NCBI RefSeq assembly: GCF_017654505.1
Contig: NC_054571.1
Location: 1,217,376 to 1,281,375 of the forward strand
Source of the DNA: Polyodon spathula
Lineage: Eukaryota; Chordata; Actinopteri; Acipenseriformes; Polyodontidae
Direction: 5' to 3'
Length of the DNA stretch: 64,000 nt
The position numbers were made by a program, and so were the translations under genes. Below are positions 1 through 11,260 of this stretch, one piece after another. The stretch's first letter is position 1. Each line of letters begins with the position of its first letter. Below the pieces are notes generated by a model. That model was not told the DNA's origin and ran no database searches. It saw only the letters and a list, made by a program, of their open reading frames with translations.

Positions 1-467
1 TCAGAATACTTCCTTACATGAAGTATCACACTGCGCTAGAGATGTCTCCTGTGATACAGCCCAGGCAGCACTACTCAGATACCCGCACTCCACAATAACA
101 ATATATATGTATAGATATTTTATAAAGTATCACGCTGTGCCTATCATAATTGCACTGCAGTCTTAATGTATTGTTCCAACTGTAGTGCTTTGATCGTTCA
201 TATGATAACTTATTTTGCGAATGAAACTGTATCAGAAACCCTGCTTTTTAGTTTGCATCCGATGGTCTGTTTCAAATATAAATCACGTCACATTTAAATG
301 GCTTGTATTGTTTAATTGTTGCTGTTCCTGTATAGGGTGCTTTGTAAGATACTAGCTGATTTTCACCCACTCTTTTTGCACCAGAAATCGGTAGACTTGA
401 TCTAATCCTGAGTTAAATATAAAACCTAAATCTAGACTTCGACCCAAATCCCTGTTCAGATTCTCAC
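1..467 (-). other. col5a3: Intron 16 (partial)
   Basis: Downstream part of the collagen gene. I see no exon, recognisable mobile element or RNA gene; AT-rich unique-looking intron. Confidence 0.6.
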
Positions 468-521
468 CCTCTTCCCAACTTTTCCTGTCATTCCTACTGG
501 ACCCGGAATTCCCTTTGGACC
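468..521 (-). CDS. col5a3: Exon 16: main triple helix
   Basis: 54 nt encoding GPKGIPGPVGMTGKVGKR, six Gly-X-Y triplets. The basic ending GKVGKR resembles human COL5A3 (GRVGKM) and COL5A1 (GKPGRR). Acceptor TTTTTCAG, donor GTGAGA. This is the most 3' exon in the window; the frame stays open, so the gene continues past position 1. Confidence 0.92.
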
Positions 522-1243
522 CTGAAAAACAAGGATATTCAGATGAAACCTGGAATCAACCAGCGCCGTTGATTACAGTGAATCAGCTGTCAATTTATCA
601 GTGCATTGAGAACACTTTGTTATTCTAAAGCAAGAAGTAAAAAATGTGTAGACTCGTATGCAAATGAAAACATGCATGTGCATATTACTATACATCCTAA
701 TATAATACATGCATTGAGACTGTATATATATATATATATGCATGACTTCAATTAGGGCGATCAGTGAATGTTTAGTGTGCTCTAATTTGCTCTTAATTGT
801 ACTGTAATTCTTGATATGTATTTTATTTTGGTATACAACTGCAAGTCGCCCTGGGTAAGGGGCGTCTGGTAAGAAATAAATAATATTATTAATAGTTGAT
901 TAAGGCTCGCAAATTCAAATCCACGGAGTTCGATAAGTGATTGCATTAGCTCTAACTGGCATTGATCACGTTTAGAGAGGACTGGAGAGGTTACAAATAC
1001 TCATATAAAAATCGAACGGTTATCGGATTGCAGCCAAATGCTATCCGAAACATCTGCACGTGGCTGTAAGCGTATCGCTTGGTGAGGATTGGTGCGAAAT
1101 GAAGGCAGTTGTCATATTGACCCGGTGTAGTGTTAGGGAGGTATAAGGCTTCACATTTTTTACCCTAAAGCACAGCGATGGTTTCAAAAGATTAGAATTA
1201 ATTAACTTCATATTGATGATCTTTTTTAATGAGAATCACTTAC

Positions 1244-1297
1244 CTGGGGTCCCATATCACCTGAGTCTCCCTTCTGACCGGAAGCTCCAGGGAGACC
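1244..1297 (-). CDS. col5a3: Exon 15: main triple helix
   Basis: 54 nt, the classic fibrillar-collagen exon size, encoding six Gly-X-Y triplets GLPGASGQKGDSGDMGPQ. Acceptor ATTTTCAG, donor GTAAGT. It aligns with GLKGEEGAEGPQ-type sequence of COL5A3 exon 15. Confidence 0.94.
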
Positions 1298-2196
1298 CTG
1301 AAAATAAATACACAAACAAACGCAGGCTTGAAAAACTGAAAACACAGTGCTGGAGAAAGAGTTAATCACTCCAGTTTGTAAACGTCTAGCTAATAAAGCA
1401 ACACAGCAAAAGCATACAGCCACTGTAAGAAGGGAAAATATTTTTAAAAAACCACAGAAACGCTTGTTGGAAGTTATACCACCCAAGCTTATCAAAGCAA
1501 AACGATTTCTGCTCGTGGAGCAACTGACTTAATTAGTGCAGATTTGTCCACGGCACTTGAAGATTATTTCCTTTGAACTTCGTCGAAGGAGAGGAAACGG
1601 CCTTCAGAAATCCCCAACGATTAAAGGCAGTGAACTGTGAAAGACCCACACTGCATATTTCATCGTCAGGGTCTCACGACACTCAAGCTTGCGATTTCCA
1701 TTCGACTGAGTTTTCACGACCGTGAAGGCATTCGATAAGGGACACATTAAACTCTTGTTATTAAAATCTACATTCACATTTCAATTGAAGAGCGGACTGA
1801 TTCTTCTTTTGTTACTTGACAAGGCCCAATTATAGATTCACCTGCTTAATAACCAAAAACTATTTTCTGGTACTGTAAAGAAAAGATGTTGGAAACACTC
1901 ACACGATAACCCACAACAGTTTATTTTTTTTAGTAAATTGAGTGCATTTGATTTTTAAAAAGAAGCAAGGAGAGGTTATCGAAAGAAAATGATCCCTTAA
2001 ATTGTGCATGGACAGGTCTGTTTTTTTTAAATCATACTGCTTAACTAATTTTACTGTGGAGCTTCTCTATGTCCACTGCTGACAGATCTCACTCAGTCCT
2101 CTATCACAGGGTAATGTCATCGTCCCACAGCGCTGCGGGTGTGTCTGTGTGTTTGGTATGTTATCACATGGTGAAAGCATGGAGCAGTGTGCGTAC

Positions 2197-2253
2197 CAGA
2201 GGCCCCTGTCTCCCGGTCATCCCCATCGGCCCAGGAGGTCCTTTCAGAGAAAG
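2197..2253 (-). CDS. col5a3: Exon 14: hinge end and first main-helix triplets
   Basis: 57 nt encoding LSLKGPPGPMGMTGRQGPL. LSLK ends the linker and GPPGPMG begins the major Gly-X-Y helix. Human COL5A3 has LSMKGPPGPVGLTGRPGPV at this place. Acceptor TCCCTGTAG; the donor GTACGC is weak. Confidence 0.93.
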
Positions 2254-2415
2254 CTACAGGGACAACAGAAAATGTGTTAGAATTTAACATCCTGATACTT
2301 ATACATTTAGTACAGGTGATTCCTAGCTGTCTGCGTAGATAAATCAACGTACGCAAGCAAGAAGAACTTCCTGTGCAAACTCTTTGGCAAAGATTCATGA
2401 GATTTGGAAGTCTTT

Positions 2416-2632
2416 TATACTCTTAACAGCCTCCCTCTGTGCTGGTGGAGCAGAGAAAGAGAAAGGGAGGCTCTTATATTCTCTTAACAGCCTCCCTCTG
2501 CTCTGTGCTGGTGGAGCAGAGAAAGAGAAAGGGAGGCTCTTATATTCTCTTAACAGCCTCCCTCTGCTCTGTGCTGGTGGAGCAGAGAAAGAAAAAGGGA
2601 GGCTCTTGAGCTCTTAACAGCCTATTTCTCTA
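2416..2632. repeat. 65-bp minisatellite, about 3.5 units
   Basis: Unit holds ttaacagcctccctctgctc and later gagaaagggaggctctta, repeated with few mismatches in intron 13. Each unit carries an internal inverted pair agcctccct/agggaggct, so single units can fold. A diverged single copy occurs at 41706-41757. Confidence 0.9.
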
Positions 2633-2752
2633 TTCTGTGGTGGTGTAGCAGAGGATAAAAATGAAAAAAGATTGCGTGTGACTCGAATGCGAAGACTTGG
2701 AGGAGCTTCAACACCACGGTGGCTGGGGGAGAGAGGTGCAACGATTCCTCAC

Positions 2753-2836
2753 CTTGGTCTGCTGGAGAATAGCCTGAGCTTGAACCTCTTGAGCAGAAAT
2801 TATCGGACCCTTCTGACCATCGTTTCCATACTGGAA
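2753..2836 (-). CDS. col5a3: Exon 13: NC2 hinge
   Basis: 84 nt encoding [20 protein letters not shown] then QAILQQTK. This non-collagenous linker separates the minor and main helices and is the site region of N-propeptide processing in related chains. ILQQT rather than ILQQAR agrees with COL5A3 against COL5A1 and COL11A1. Acceptor CCCCTCACAG, donor GTGAGG. Confidence 0.95.
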
Positions 2837-3027
2837 CTGTGAGGGGAGGGGGGAGAAAGAGATGACGTCACCCGCATTGCATCAGCAGCATTGTATTTTA
2901 AATTCCAAATAGCAGACAGCACACTGTGTAATACTTATGTAGAATGTAAAATCATATAAACTGAAAATTCCACATGTGATCAGCCTTATTCTCCATATGT
3001 CTATATATCATTTTAGGTGGAACGTAC

Positions 3028-3102
3028 CGGTAACATCAGCATAGTCCCTGGAGGACCTGGTATCCCATCAGCCCCAGGAAGGCCCGGGCGTCCAGCAGGT
3101 CC
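3028..3102 (-). CDS. col5a3: Exon 12: end of minor triple helix
   Basis: 75 nt encoding [19 protein letters not shown] followed by TMLMLP. The TMLMLP ending is shared with COL5A1 and COL11A1 and marks exit from the minor helix. The donor is GTACGT. The acceptor CTAACAG is preceded by an unusually long C/T-rich minisatellite (3115-3275 on the plus strand), which acts as, or replaces, the polypyrimidine tract. Confidence 0.95.
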
Positions 3103-3114
3103 CTGTTAGACGAG

Positions 3115-3275
3115 GGGGGGTGGAGAGACACAGACAGAGAGGGAGAGCGAGAGACAGACAGAGAGGGAGAGCGAGAGAGACAGACAGAGAGGGAGAGCGA
3201 GAGAGACAGACAGAGAGAGGGAGCGAGAGACAGAGAGGGACAGAGACAGACAGAGGGAGAGAGAGAGAGACAGAG
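3115..3275. repeat. GA-rich minisatellite next to exon 12 acceptor
   Basis: Units of about 22-24 bp of the form gagacagacagagagggaga, near-pure purine on the plus strand. On the coding (minus) strand it is C/T-rich and ends about 12 nt before the exon 12 splice acceptor. Confidence 0.9.
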
Positions 3276-3418
3276 ATTAGGTCTGTCAGACTGTATTAGC
3301 AATGACCACGCACAGGTAAAGACATGCAGGATGAACTCTAATGGATGGCTGTAGGGGATCTGAGTTCCAGACACCTGAGACGCATCTGCCAGCACCTGGG
3401 TTAACTTTATCTGAGCCA

Positions 3419-3652
3419 ACCAGAACTCATTTAAAAGCACAGAATCATTTTAAAAATGTTCCCAGTGTTTTAGACCCGTCACCTGGCAGGCTATTCCATG
3501 CATTTATGACTCTCTGTGTAAAAAGAAAGTGCTTCCAGCCTGCTGCTCTAAACTCAGTTTTACTGTGCTTGGATTAACTTTATCTACCGTTTATGATTTT
3601 AAAGACTTCAATCAAATCCTCTGTTCCTCTTCTTTTTTCTAGGCTGAAGAGA
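3419..3652 (-). mobile_element. CR1-clade LINE ORF2 3' fragment
   Basis: Nearly the same sequence as part of 8795-9350, including tagacccgtcacctggcagg and ctattccatgcatttat. On the minus strand it reads as the degenerate C-terminal region of a CR1-type reverse transcriptase ORF (AWNSLP-like). Truncated and not intact. Confidence 0.7.
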
Positions 3653-4815
3653 TGGAATTATTGTACCTGTCTTGCACAGAGAGCTGTAAATGCATTGCTT
3701 CCACGTCAAGCAGTAATGTCTTAAAAATCAGGAACGTAAAACAAAAACAATTCGATTCTGTCCTGGTAAATCAGATCACCTTAGTAGGGGCACATGGTTT
3801 GCTACAAAGGGCCTGGATGGACAGAACGGACTTCTATTATTCATTAGTATAATCACTTAATGATTCCCATCGCAGCTCTTTCATTCCCAGCCAGGTCCCT
3901 AGTTATTTAAGTGATCACCTGGGTCCCTGATCGTGACAAAACACAGTGTAAGAGAATCGCGTTTTCAACATTGCGTGATGCTGTGGGGCTACATCATTCA
4001 CTGTCAACAAAAAACAGTTCAGCCGTAACAGAGAGACGCGCGCTCCCTGGAATGAAAATAGCCAAATTCCAAAAAAACAAATAAATAAATAAAAACGAGA
4101 CAGTACGGTAAGAGCCTTCTCCAGATGGTCTGTCATTCAGCCCTAGGCTGTAGGATTTTAATTTTTTGTTCTTTTCCTCCAGCACCAGCTACAGAGATCG
4201 TCTTGACATATCCCTTATCAGAGCCCATAAATCACAGGGCTGCAGAATTTCATCTGATAGCACTGTACTCTCTGTCTTGTCAAACCCCAGGTCCTCCCTG
4301 GAGAAAGCAGCTCTAAAGCTATTCCCGTGGTAGTTGTTCCAGCACTGCTAATAAAAGAAGGAAGCCGTGACAAGGCATTCCTCAACGGGGCTTGCATATT
4401 TACTATAAGCACTCAAGGTGAGGCAAAGCTGATCTAAGAGACACATTCACAATGCAGCGTGCATGACAAATATCTATATCTTCAAACAGACGCTGCTTGA
4501 GATGTATGACCATGTTCATGTTCGTTTATATGACTGGATTTATAAATTACTTTTTCAGAACGATGCAAAGGACCCCTTATGTGTAAATGACGTCCGAAAT
4601 AAATCAACCTGATGTACAGAATTATTTCACAGGTCTTTTATTTCTGTAGCGTTGTACAAATTATTTATATAACTTTGGTTTGAAAGCTGATTAAAAATCC
4701 AAGTATATTTGAATCAGGTTACATTCAAAAGCTTATTTTAAATACATATATAAAAAATTAATCTCAGCAAAATCATGATCAAAATATTTTTATTTGATAT
4801 TTTGCAAGTCTGGTA

Positions 4816-4824
<9 letters not shown>

Positions 4825-4880
<56 letters not shown>

Positions 4881-4905
4881 TAGATAGATAGATAGATAGA
4901 TAGAT
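4825..4905. repeat. (TA)n followed by (GATA)n
   Basis: About 54 bp of TA then roughly seven GATA units in intron 11. Confidence 0.95.
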
Positions 4906-5583
4906 GTATCAGCTAATCAAGAACATGTTTCAGTGAGGATAATTTCTCAATATCCACGGTACATGCAATATATATTAGCATTCTTTTTTGTCCTCCAAAT
5001 TCATAATAAAGAACAGGTATCTGAAACAGATTCAAGCTTTGAGAGTTTATACAAAACTGCAGAATAAATGTATTATATTAAACATAGTCAAACACTAGTG
5101 CGGGCGGCGGGCTGCGTTAACATAAAGGTGACTTTCATGTCGGGGGTTTTATTTTTTTTGTTTGCTTTTTAGTATTGCTGTAAGACTCAAACCGCTTGTT
5201 TTTGTTCAGGTTTAGAAATAAAGTAAATTAATATCCAGCACTGTTTAGACCAGTAAAACAATCCCAGCGGCTGTGAAGACCGGCCGTGAATTGAGCGCAG
5301 TAGCAGCTCCAAACCAGCAGTGGGTGCTGTAGTGGGAGCCCAGCTGCAGTCTATTTAGAGTTCTTTATTCTGTGGTTTACTGAACAGTACCCCCTTCTGG
5401 ATTAAACAAGTACTGCAGGTAAAAAGTTTGCAGAAACAAAGCTGTTGGCCTGTGATTTCATTATTTAACTTGATACAGTAACATTATTATTATTATTATT
5501 ATTTTTTTTTTTTTTTTTTTGGAAGAGTAAATAATTGTGCGCAGCCCCATGGAAGCTCCCGTCCACAGTCGGCAATGGAATTT

Positions 5584-5595
5584 TATATATATATA

Positions 5596-5644
<49 letters not shown>
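5584..5644. repeat. (TA)n microsatellite
   Basis: About 60 bp of alternating TA with one break. A T-rich stretch with (ATT)n lies at 5482-5520. Confidence 0.95.
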
Positions 5645-5647
<3 letters not shown>

Positions 5648-5799
5648 CGCGTCCTGCACTCCACACGGCGTGCCTTTACCGGATGCTCCACTTGGGAACC
5701 CTGCGACACATATTTTTTGTCCAAGGTCGTTTTGAGCAGAACGTGCCTACTTTGTTTAGCAAAAAACATGCAGCTATTTAAAATAGTTAACAGGAAATG

Positions 5800-6084
5800 T
5801 ACAGCTACGGTCAAAAGTTTTGCATTGCCTAGAATTTTAGGGTTTTGATGAGCATTATTTAGATCTTTTGTTTTACATCAACAATCAAAGAAACTACAAA
5901 ATGATATTGCAAAAGTCTACCGGAAGCCGTGATAACAGTACAGTCGTTCATGTTAGATTTCCAGATGCCACATTTTCCAATTTGTGTGTCAGTTTTTCGT
6001 AACATTCAACAGGATTCATTTGATTTTATGAAGCAAAATGTGCTAATTCTATAGGGTGATGCAAAACTTTTGGCCAGGGCCTTA
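5800..6084 (-). mobile_element. Tc1-type MITE, copy 1
   Basis: Starts acagctacggtcaaaagtt and ends agggtgatgcaaaactttt. Shares the internal blocks aatcaaagaaactacaaaat and acattcaacaggattcattt with the other copies. Orientation is defined by the internal aatcaaagaaactac block. Confidence 0.85.
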
Positions 6085-6833
6085 GTTAGCCATCCAACAT
6101 AGTTAGCTTTGCCAACACCAAGTAACTCTGTAAGCCATACTATAGCTAATAAAACTGTTTCAGAGTCTTATATGGAAATACAAATTATACTGGGGCAAAC
6201 ATATGACCAAGACTTGTTAACTGGCCCGCTCTGTTTTGTTATTCCATCCTCTTTACAGTCATAAAGTCTGGTCTTAATTTTAATATAGCTTTTAATGTAT
6301 TCTTCTCCCCATCCCTCACACAGTGTGGCGTGTTCTGGAATAGGGAAGCACCTAACAGCTGAACAGCATGACCAGACATGGATTCCCCTTCTCTGTAGGG
6401 TTGAGTACGAATAAGGTCTGTGCATATCAAACACAGCACCCTGGCGCTGAATTTCTGCCACGCACCAAAAGGAACTCCTGTCTCAAAACTCACTGTGTAT
6501 GATATCACCATATGAGTACCATATGGGATCCATATGGACCCTGTAAGTAGAAAGTGAGTTTCAACACGTGTTTGTATAACAATAGCGCTTGCTCATGTCC
6601 CACCACAGTTGTGTCTGTTAGACAAATACAACCCATATGCTGGTGCGGCAGGCAGGCTATTGTTTTTTATTTGTTTTTTAGACAAGAACTAGTCTGAGGG
6701 AGCAAGAAACTCGATCCCTCTCTCCCCCCTCAATAAATAGAAACACACTACAAATAAGATGTTGAAATCTTGCCGCAAAACCTCACTTTTAGCAACTGAA
6801 AGTAAGCACGCTCTTTTAGAATCAATATAGAGA

Positions 6834-6920
6834 GAGACACGCCTGAGCTTGTTGCCTGTACACTGTGGCTAATCAAGCTCATTGTAAAACCTGGAATGGG
6901 TGAAACCGCTGTGCAATAGG
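6834..6920. repeat. Dispersed repeat, pair with 41347-41431
   Basis: About 85 bp shared between the two loci, including ggctaatcaagct and aaaacctggaatgggtgaaa. Family unknown. Confidence 0.75.
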
Positions 6921-6994
6921 ACTGTTATTTCCTTGCCTGGAATTGCAATGCATTTTTCAATCAGACGTTCAGCTCTGATAAAATCGCTACTCAC

Positions 6995-7057
6995 AAAGTC
7001 TCCGGTGTCCCCAGGTAAGCCAGGGTATCCCATTGGTCCTGGGGTGCCAGGTTCCCC
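6995..7057 (-). CDS. col5a3: Exon 11: minor triple helix
   Basis: 63 nt encoding GEPGTPGPMGYPGLPGDTGD followed by F, seven uninterrupted Gly-X-Y triplets. The aligned human exons also encode 21 residues. Acceptor TTTTTCAG, donor GTGAGT. The final triplet Gly-Asp-Phe replaces Gly-Glu-Arg of COL5A1. Confidence 0.93.
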
Positions 7058-7348
7058 CTGAAAAAGAGCAAGCGTCACAGTGATCGTTAACCCTTTCTAT
7101 GGTGCGCACTGTTACACGAGAACACCAACTAACGTGCCTGTCTTTATCTGTGTTTTACACTGACCGACCGCGGTGGTGCAACACTAATTTAATTAGTAAG
7201 AAATCTGGATAGGAGTTGACTTGATCAGCCAAATACTGCAAAAAGTAAAATCTGGATTTTTAGAGCATTTTGCAGTACCATGGAATCCAGCTGGATTGCA
7301 TCACCCACTTATTTCTAGGGGTAGGTGCAGCTTGGGATGGGAACTTAC

Positions 7349-7390
7349 CGGGGGTCCTTGGGGGCCAGGAGGTCCCGGTACCAGCATTCC
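7349..7390 (-). CDS. col5a3: Exon 10: minor triple helix
   Basis: 42 nt encoding GMLVPGPPGPQGPP, the counterpart of GMLIEGPPGPEGPA in COL5A1. Length matches the human exon segment. Acceptor CTCCTTAG, donor GTAAGT. Together with exon 9 it completes the non-Gly break AVIEPGMLVP. Confidence 0.93.
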
Positions 7391-7937
7391 CTAAGGAGAA
7401 GAACAGAAGGGTTCATATCAGCTCCGAGGGGGCTATAAGCAGCGTGGACAGGCCCCGAGACTGCTCTCCAGGACAGGGCAGGCTTGAGGGCTTGAGGCTC
7501 GAGACCCTGGGCATGTGGAAACTCACGCTGCCACTGCCTTGTGGAGACTATTCTGTCTCCAGTCTTCAATTCTGCCAAATGCAACTCCAGAAATTATAAA
7601 TGTGACACTAGATTTTTTTTTAAAAAGTCATTTCAAATGAAACAAATATACTGTAATGATACTTAAAAATCGCAAACAGATGTGCTTTCTGTCTGAACGG
7701 AATGCAGATGGTCATGCAACTCCTCGGTCTCAAACTATTTTATCTATCATACTTTTGAAAAAAAGTGTGTTTTTTAAAAGATGCCTGCTCTATTTTGTTG
7801 CATTAGTACACAATACAGATAACTAACACTGTGTGCATTGAAGCAGGTTTCCCTGAGGCAGTCCCTTTGTGAAGGCGCTTTCAAATTTGTCATTGCATTG
7901 TTTGTTGCAAGTGCGGGACTCAATATCGCTTCCTTAC

Positions 7938-7994
7938 CGGTTCAATTACTGCTGGTTCTCCCTTTTCTCCCTTCTCAGGTGGTCTTTTTGTCTC
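7938..7994 (-). CDS. col5a3: Exon 9: start of minor triple helix
   Basis: 57 nt encoding ETKRPPEKGEKGEPAVIEP. The GEKGEPAVIEP motif is diagnostic of COL5/COL11 chains and marks entry into the short N-terminal (minor) collagenous region, with its characteristic break at AVIEP. Acceptor TTTTATTTAG, donor GTAAGG, phase 0 at both ends. Confidence 0.95.
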
Positions 7995-8288
7995 CTAAAT
8001 AAAAGAACACAAAGACAATAAAGGTAAGAATCCTGAAGAGAAAAAAAAAAACAATGCATTTCAATTTAGTATGCTGTTAATGTCAGCTTTGACCTGCTTA
8101 CTGCACAATACTCCAATTTCACTGTGGATATAGACACACAGAGTACAGAGAATTCAAGACCAGAAGCGATGTATCCAAGGAGAATCAGGGTCCAACAGCA
8201 TACTCAGCATCAATCACTCGAAAAACGTCATGAAGAAGAAAAGTCACAGACAAACTGTCAACTCAGTATTTTCCTAACCAGCTGCAAC

Positions 8289-8313
8289 GTTTACCCTAAC
8301 CCTAACCCTAACC
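8289..8313. repeat. Short interstitial telomere-like repeat
   Basis: Three to four CCCTAA units in intron 8, ending in a degenerate unit (accctaaccc repeated). Vertebrate telomere motif in C-strand orientation. Confidence 0.9.
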
Positions 8314-8563
8314 CAAACTTCAAACTTATACAACGGCAGCAGCAGTCTGCCTGGCTATTTCCACCACGCGATCTGAAAAACGTCAGAAACCGAAACGCTG
8401 TAGCTAATTATTAAAATAGTGAGTTTTGAGTTTATGAGTTACTTTTCTTCTTCATTTTACAGACTCACACACACACAAGCACGCACACACATTCTGTTTA
8501 TGTCTGTTTCCTATTAGAAGTACACAGAGATGAAAACCCTCTCCTCATCTCCGCTGTACGTAC

Positions 8564-8722
8564 GTCATAATCTTTGGTCTCCGCTTCCTCTCGCTCCACA
8601 GGCCCGTAGCGATCCTCGTACTCGCCTTCTACATACTCCTCGTATTCATTCACCTCGTACTCCTTCACCTCGTAGGTGCTGTCCTGGTCCTCGGGCCCCA
8701 CCTCCTCATACTCAAACCCCTC
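8564..8722 (-). CDS. col5a3: Exon 8: tyrosine- and glutamate-rich variable-region exon
   Basis: 159 nt (53 codons), phase 0 at both ends; acceptor CTCTTTGCAG, donor GTACGT. The translation has 18 Glu, 5 Asp and 8 Tyr in 53 residues, with runs such as YEVKEYEVNEYEEYVEGEYE. This is the acidic, probably tyrosine-sulphated segment typical of COL5A1 and COL11A1 N-propeptides. The donor lies in GTACGTAC, so a second GT four bases downstream overlaps it. Only the first keeps frame with exon 9. Confidence 0.92.
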
Positions 8723-8794
8723 CTGCAAAGAGGCAGAGACGGCACGACCCACATCACTCACACGCCAGCAGTACTCACAAGAACATAGGAGCAG

Positions 8795-9350
8795 TTTGAG
8801 AATGAGGCAAGGCCATTCGGCCCATCGAGGCTCGTCCCTTTTTAGCACACCCCTCCCCTACTGAGGAGGGGACAGGGGACGGGACTAATTTAAAAGCACA
8901 GAATCTTTGTTTTAAATGTTCCTAGTGTTTTAGACCCGTCACCTGGCAGGCTATTCCATGCATTTATAACTCTCTGTGTAAAACAATGCTTCCTACCTAC
9001 TGTTTATCTGATAACTTTTACTCTGTTATCATTTACACCCTCTTGTTCTCTCTGTGCTAAATTGGAAGTCTTAGGTTAACTTTCTCTAGACCATTTATGA
9101 TTCTAGAGACTTCAATCAAGTCCCCTCTTTTACTTTCTTTTTTTCTAGGCTTTAGAGGTTTAGTTCTTTCAATCTTTCTTCATAGCTCATGTTGATCAGC
9201 CTAGCTGTCCTTCTCTGTACCTTCTCAAGTGCGGTGATGTATTTTTTGTAGTGAGGTGATCAAAACTGCACCCAGTATTCTAGGTAGGGTCTAGCTAGGG
9301 CATTGTATAATCCTAGCATAACCTCCCTAGACTTGTATTCCGTGCTTTTT
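8795..9350 (-). mobile_element. CR1-clade LINE ORF2 3' fragment
   Basis: On the minus strand the interrupted frame reads YLEYWVQF, SPHYKKYITALEKVQRR and SYEERLKELNL, the conserved end of CR1-type reverse transcriptases, followed by an AWNSLP-like ending. In-frame stops show it is dead. It fills much of intron 7. Confidence 0.8.
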
Positions 9351-10691
9351 GCTATTATAGCCTTACATTCTATGTAATTGCCTCACCACGCTGGTGAGAT
9401 GCTTGTAATGATGACTCCACTATAACCCCGAGATCCTTTTCAAAGTCCCCTATTTCCATCCTGTTCACTTTATATTCATAGCATGGATTTGCACACCCAG
9501 TATGCAATCATTTACATTACTCCCAATGCTAGGATACCACAACAAGGGAAAATATACAGCAGATGACCATGACCGATGGAACTGAACAGCAGAGATGGCC
9601 ATGCATTGCTTCACCTAAAGCAGACATCCCCCGATACAGGATTCATCTTATCCAGTCTCAGCACTGTTGCTGAGAACATGCGTTAAAAGCTCTCACTGAG
9701 CACAAAGCACTTGTTAAAACACTTCCCCCACCCACCCTCTGGATCCAGACCTCGCCCGTTCGTTCATCCAGGACTCCAAATACATTAAACCAGAATAACA
9801 CTTAAAGGAAGGTTCACAGATGTGCACCAAAAAAACCCACTAATGAAGCCAAAAGCAACTGGGGGAGCAACGCAAAACCCAGCGATGGAGGGATGGGCTG
9901 ACGTCTTCTCTCCCAAACAGATTGTTACTTTGCTGCCCACTCAGTAACTAGCCCATCTTGTGTTTATCCTGCTTGAGAAAGAGACAGCGGCGCCTTTTCC
10001 TGCTTCGATTTTAGAGGTTTTACCCAGGGCTCTGTACCGGCTGATGCTGTTGAAAGACTGTGTTCAATATATTGACATCATAAATGTTTTAATATATGTA
10101 GGTTAAACATTAGCTGGCCTTATGAAACGTGCAGTAAATGATAATTTATGTTAACGGTTTGTATTTCAATACAATTTCATATCACTAGCAAACAGGTGTG
10201 ATTAATCAATAGCGTAGATCGCTCAATCGATCAATAGAAAATGTCAAGATTAAATATACATGTGTATATATGTATATATGTATGTGTGTGTGTGTGTGTG
10301 TGTGAATAATTCATTAAAAAAAAAATCAATGATACACAGTGCAGTTAGTTTATAAGAATCACTGATATAAGAATCAACCACATATAGTGATCAAAAGCAC
10401 TGGGACCAAATCATTCTTATACTAACCATGCCAAAATAATCTGCTTGTAAGACTCATTTCGGGGGCAAACTGACTTCATGTAATATGGTACTTGATATAT
10501 TGTGGTTACTGGTGATTCAGGCTACTGTCTGCCAAGGCCCATACCAAACTGTTCTGCTAAGCCCTGCTGTTAAATGATGTAGTCAATTGCCATGTTGGTG
10601 AACCCTGCTGCTTTAATAAAGAACCCAGCTGTGCCTCATCCCGGCTGGGATAGAGGCTAACCGCACCAGCCCCTAAGCAGCGTGTCCATAC
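9351..10691 (-). other. Rest of intron 7
   Basis: No exon seen. Contains a short (TG)n near 10273-10305 and otherwise nothing I can name. Confidence 0.5.
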
Positions 10692-10805
10692 CTCAGTGAC
10701 ATTGGGCCCCGCTGTCACAGTGGACACGGGGATGTTATCGTACTCGCTGAAGTAGTAGTCTTCCTCCAGCTCCTCCGCCTTTGGTCGCTTGGGTTTCTCC
10801 TCATC
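10692..10805 (-). CDS. col5a3: Exon 7: acidic variable-region exon
   Basis: 114 nt (38 codons), phase 0 at both ends; acceptor TTTCTGTTCAG, donor GTATGG. It encodes DEEKPKRPKAEELEEDYYFS, then EYDNIPVSTVTAGPNVTE. The EEDYYFSEYD core is a plausible tyrosine-sulphation site of the kind known in collagen V and XI N-propeptides. NVT near the end is a candidate N-glycosylation sequon. Symmetric phase and a weak donor make it a candidate cassette exon. Confidence 0.88.
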
Positions 10806-10924
10806 CTGAACAGAAAGAGCACAATTAAATCTGCAACGTTTCCCTTAAAGAAAAAGTTTACCGCAGTAAATTTACGCAGTCGTTTTGCTCCCGTGCAGTT
10901 TAATATGGTTTTGCGTGTTTTTTT

Positions 10925-11145
10925 TTAACCCTTTGAGGTACAAGGACATGTGTGCCACGCAAATAAAAACGCTCCTATTTTTCTGCAGTGAGGTGCACGA
11001 AACAGGGTTTAAAATACACTGACTGCTTGGGATCTGGTCATCCAAATGGTCAGTTCCCTTCTCGTGATGCTTGAGTCGATCTCGAATGGATTTTAAGAAG
11101 TTTGAACAACACGTGCTCCATTCCTTTTATACCTGAAGGGGTTAA
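10925..11145. mobile_element. piggyBac-like MITE with TTAA ends
   Basis: Begins TTAACCCTTTGAGGTACAAG and ends CTTTTATACCTGAAGGGGTTAA in two pieces read as inverted termini. TTAA on both sides is the target duplication of the piggyBac superfamily. Non-coding, 221 bp, 120 nt upstream of exon 7. Confidence 0.75.
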
Positions 11146-11169
11146 GTAGGCTGTACTGTGCCTCTCTGG

Positions 11170-11260
11170 GATGTACAGCCTTACCTCTGCTTTATTACAC
11201 TTTGCTAATCTTTTACTGCGGTAAGCTTTTATAAGGGACTCTCCTTTTCAGTCTTGTTTT
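11170..11260 (+). repeat. ATGCTTTAC-type dispersed repeat, copy 1
   Basis: Carries ctttattacactttgct and the end aagcttttataaggg. These blocks recur at 21630, 29215, 33830, 38945, 44600, 49680, 58275, 59555 and 62850. Family unknown; a short-period AT-rich MITE is possible. Confidence 0.65.

Noticed and set aside
6490..6545. Minus-strand CTTACAG acceptor followed by GPYGS, at first sight an extra collagen exon
   Set aside because: The frame loses Gly-X-Y after two triplets and soon reaches a stop. Exons 11 and 12 already join in frame as in COL5A1.
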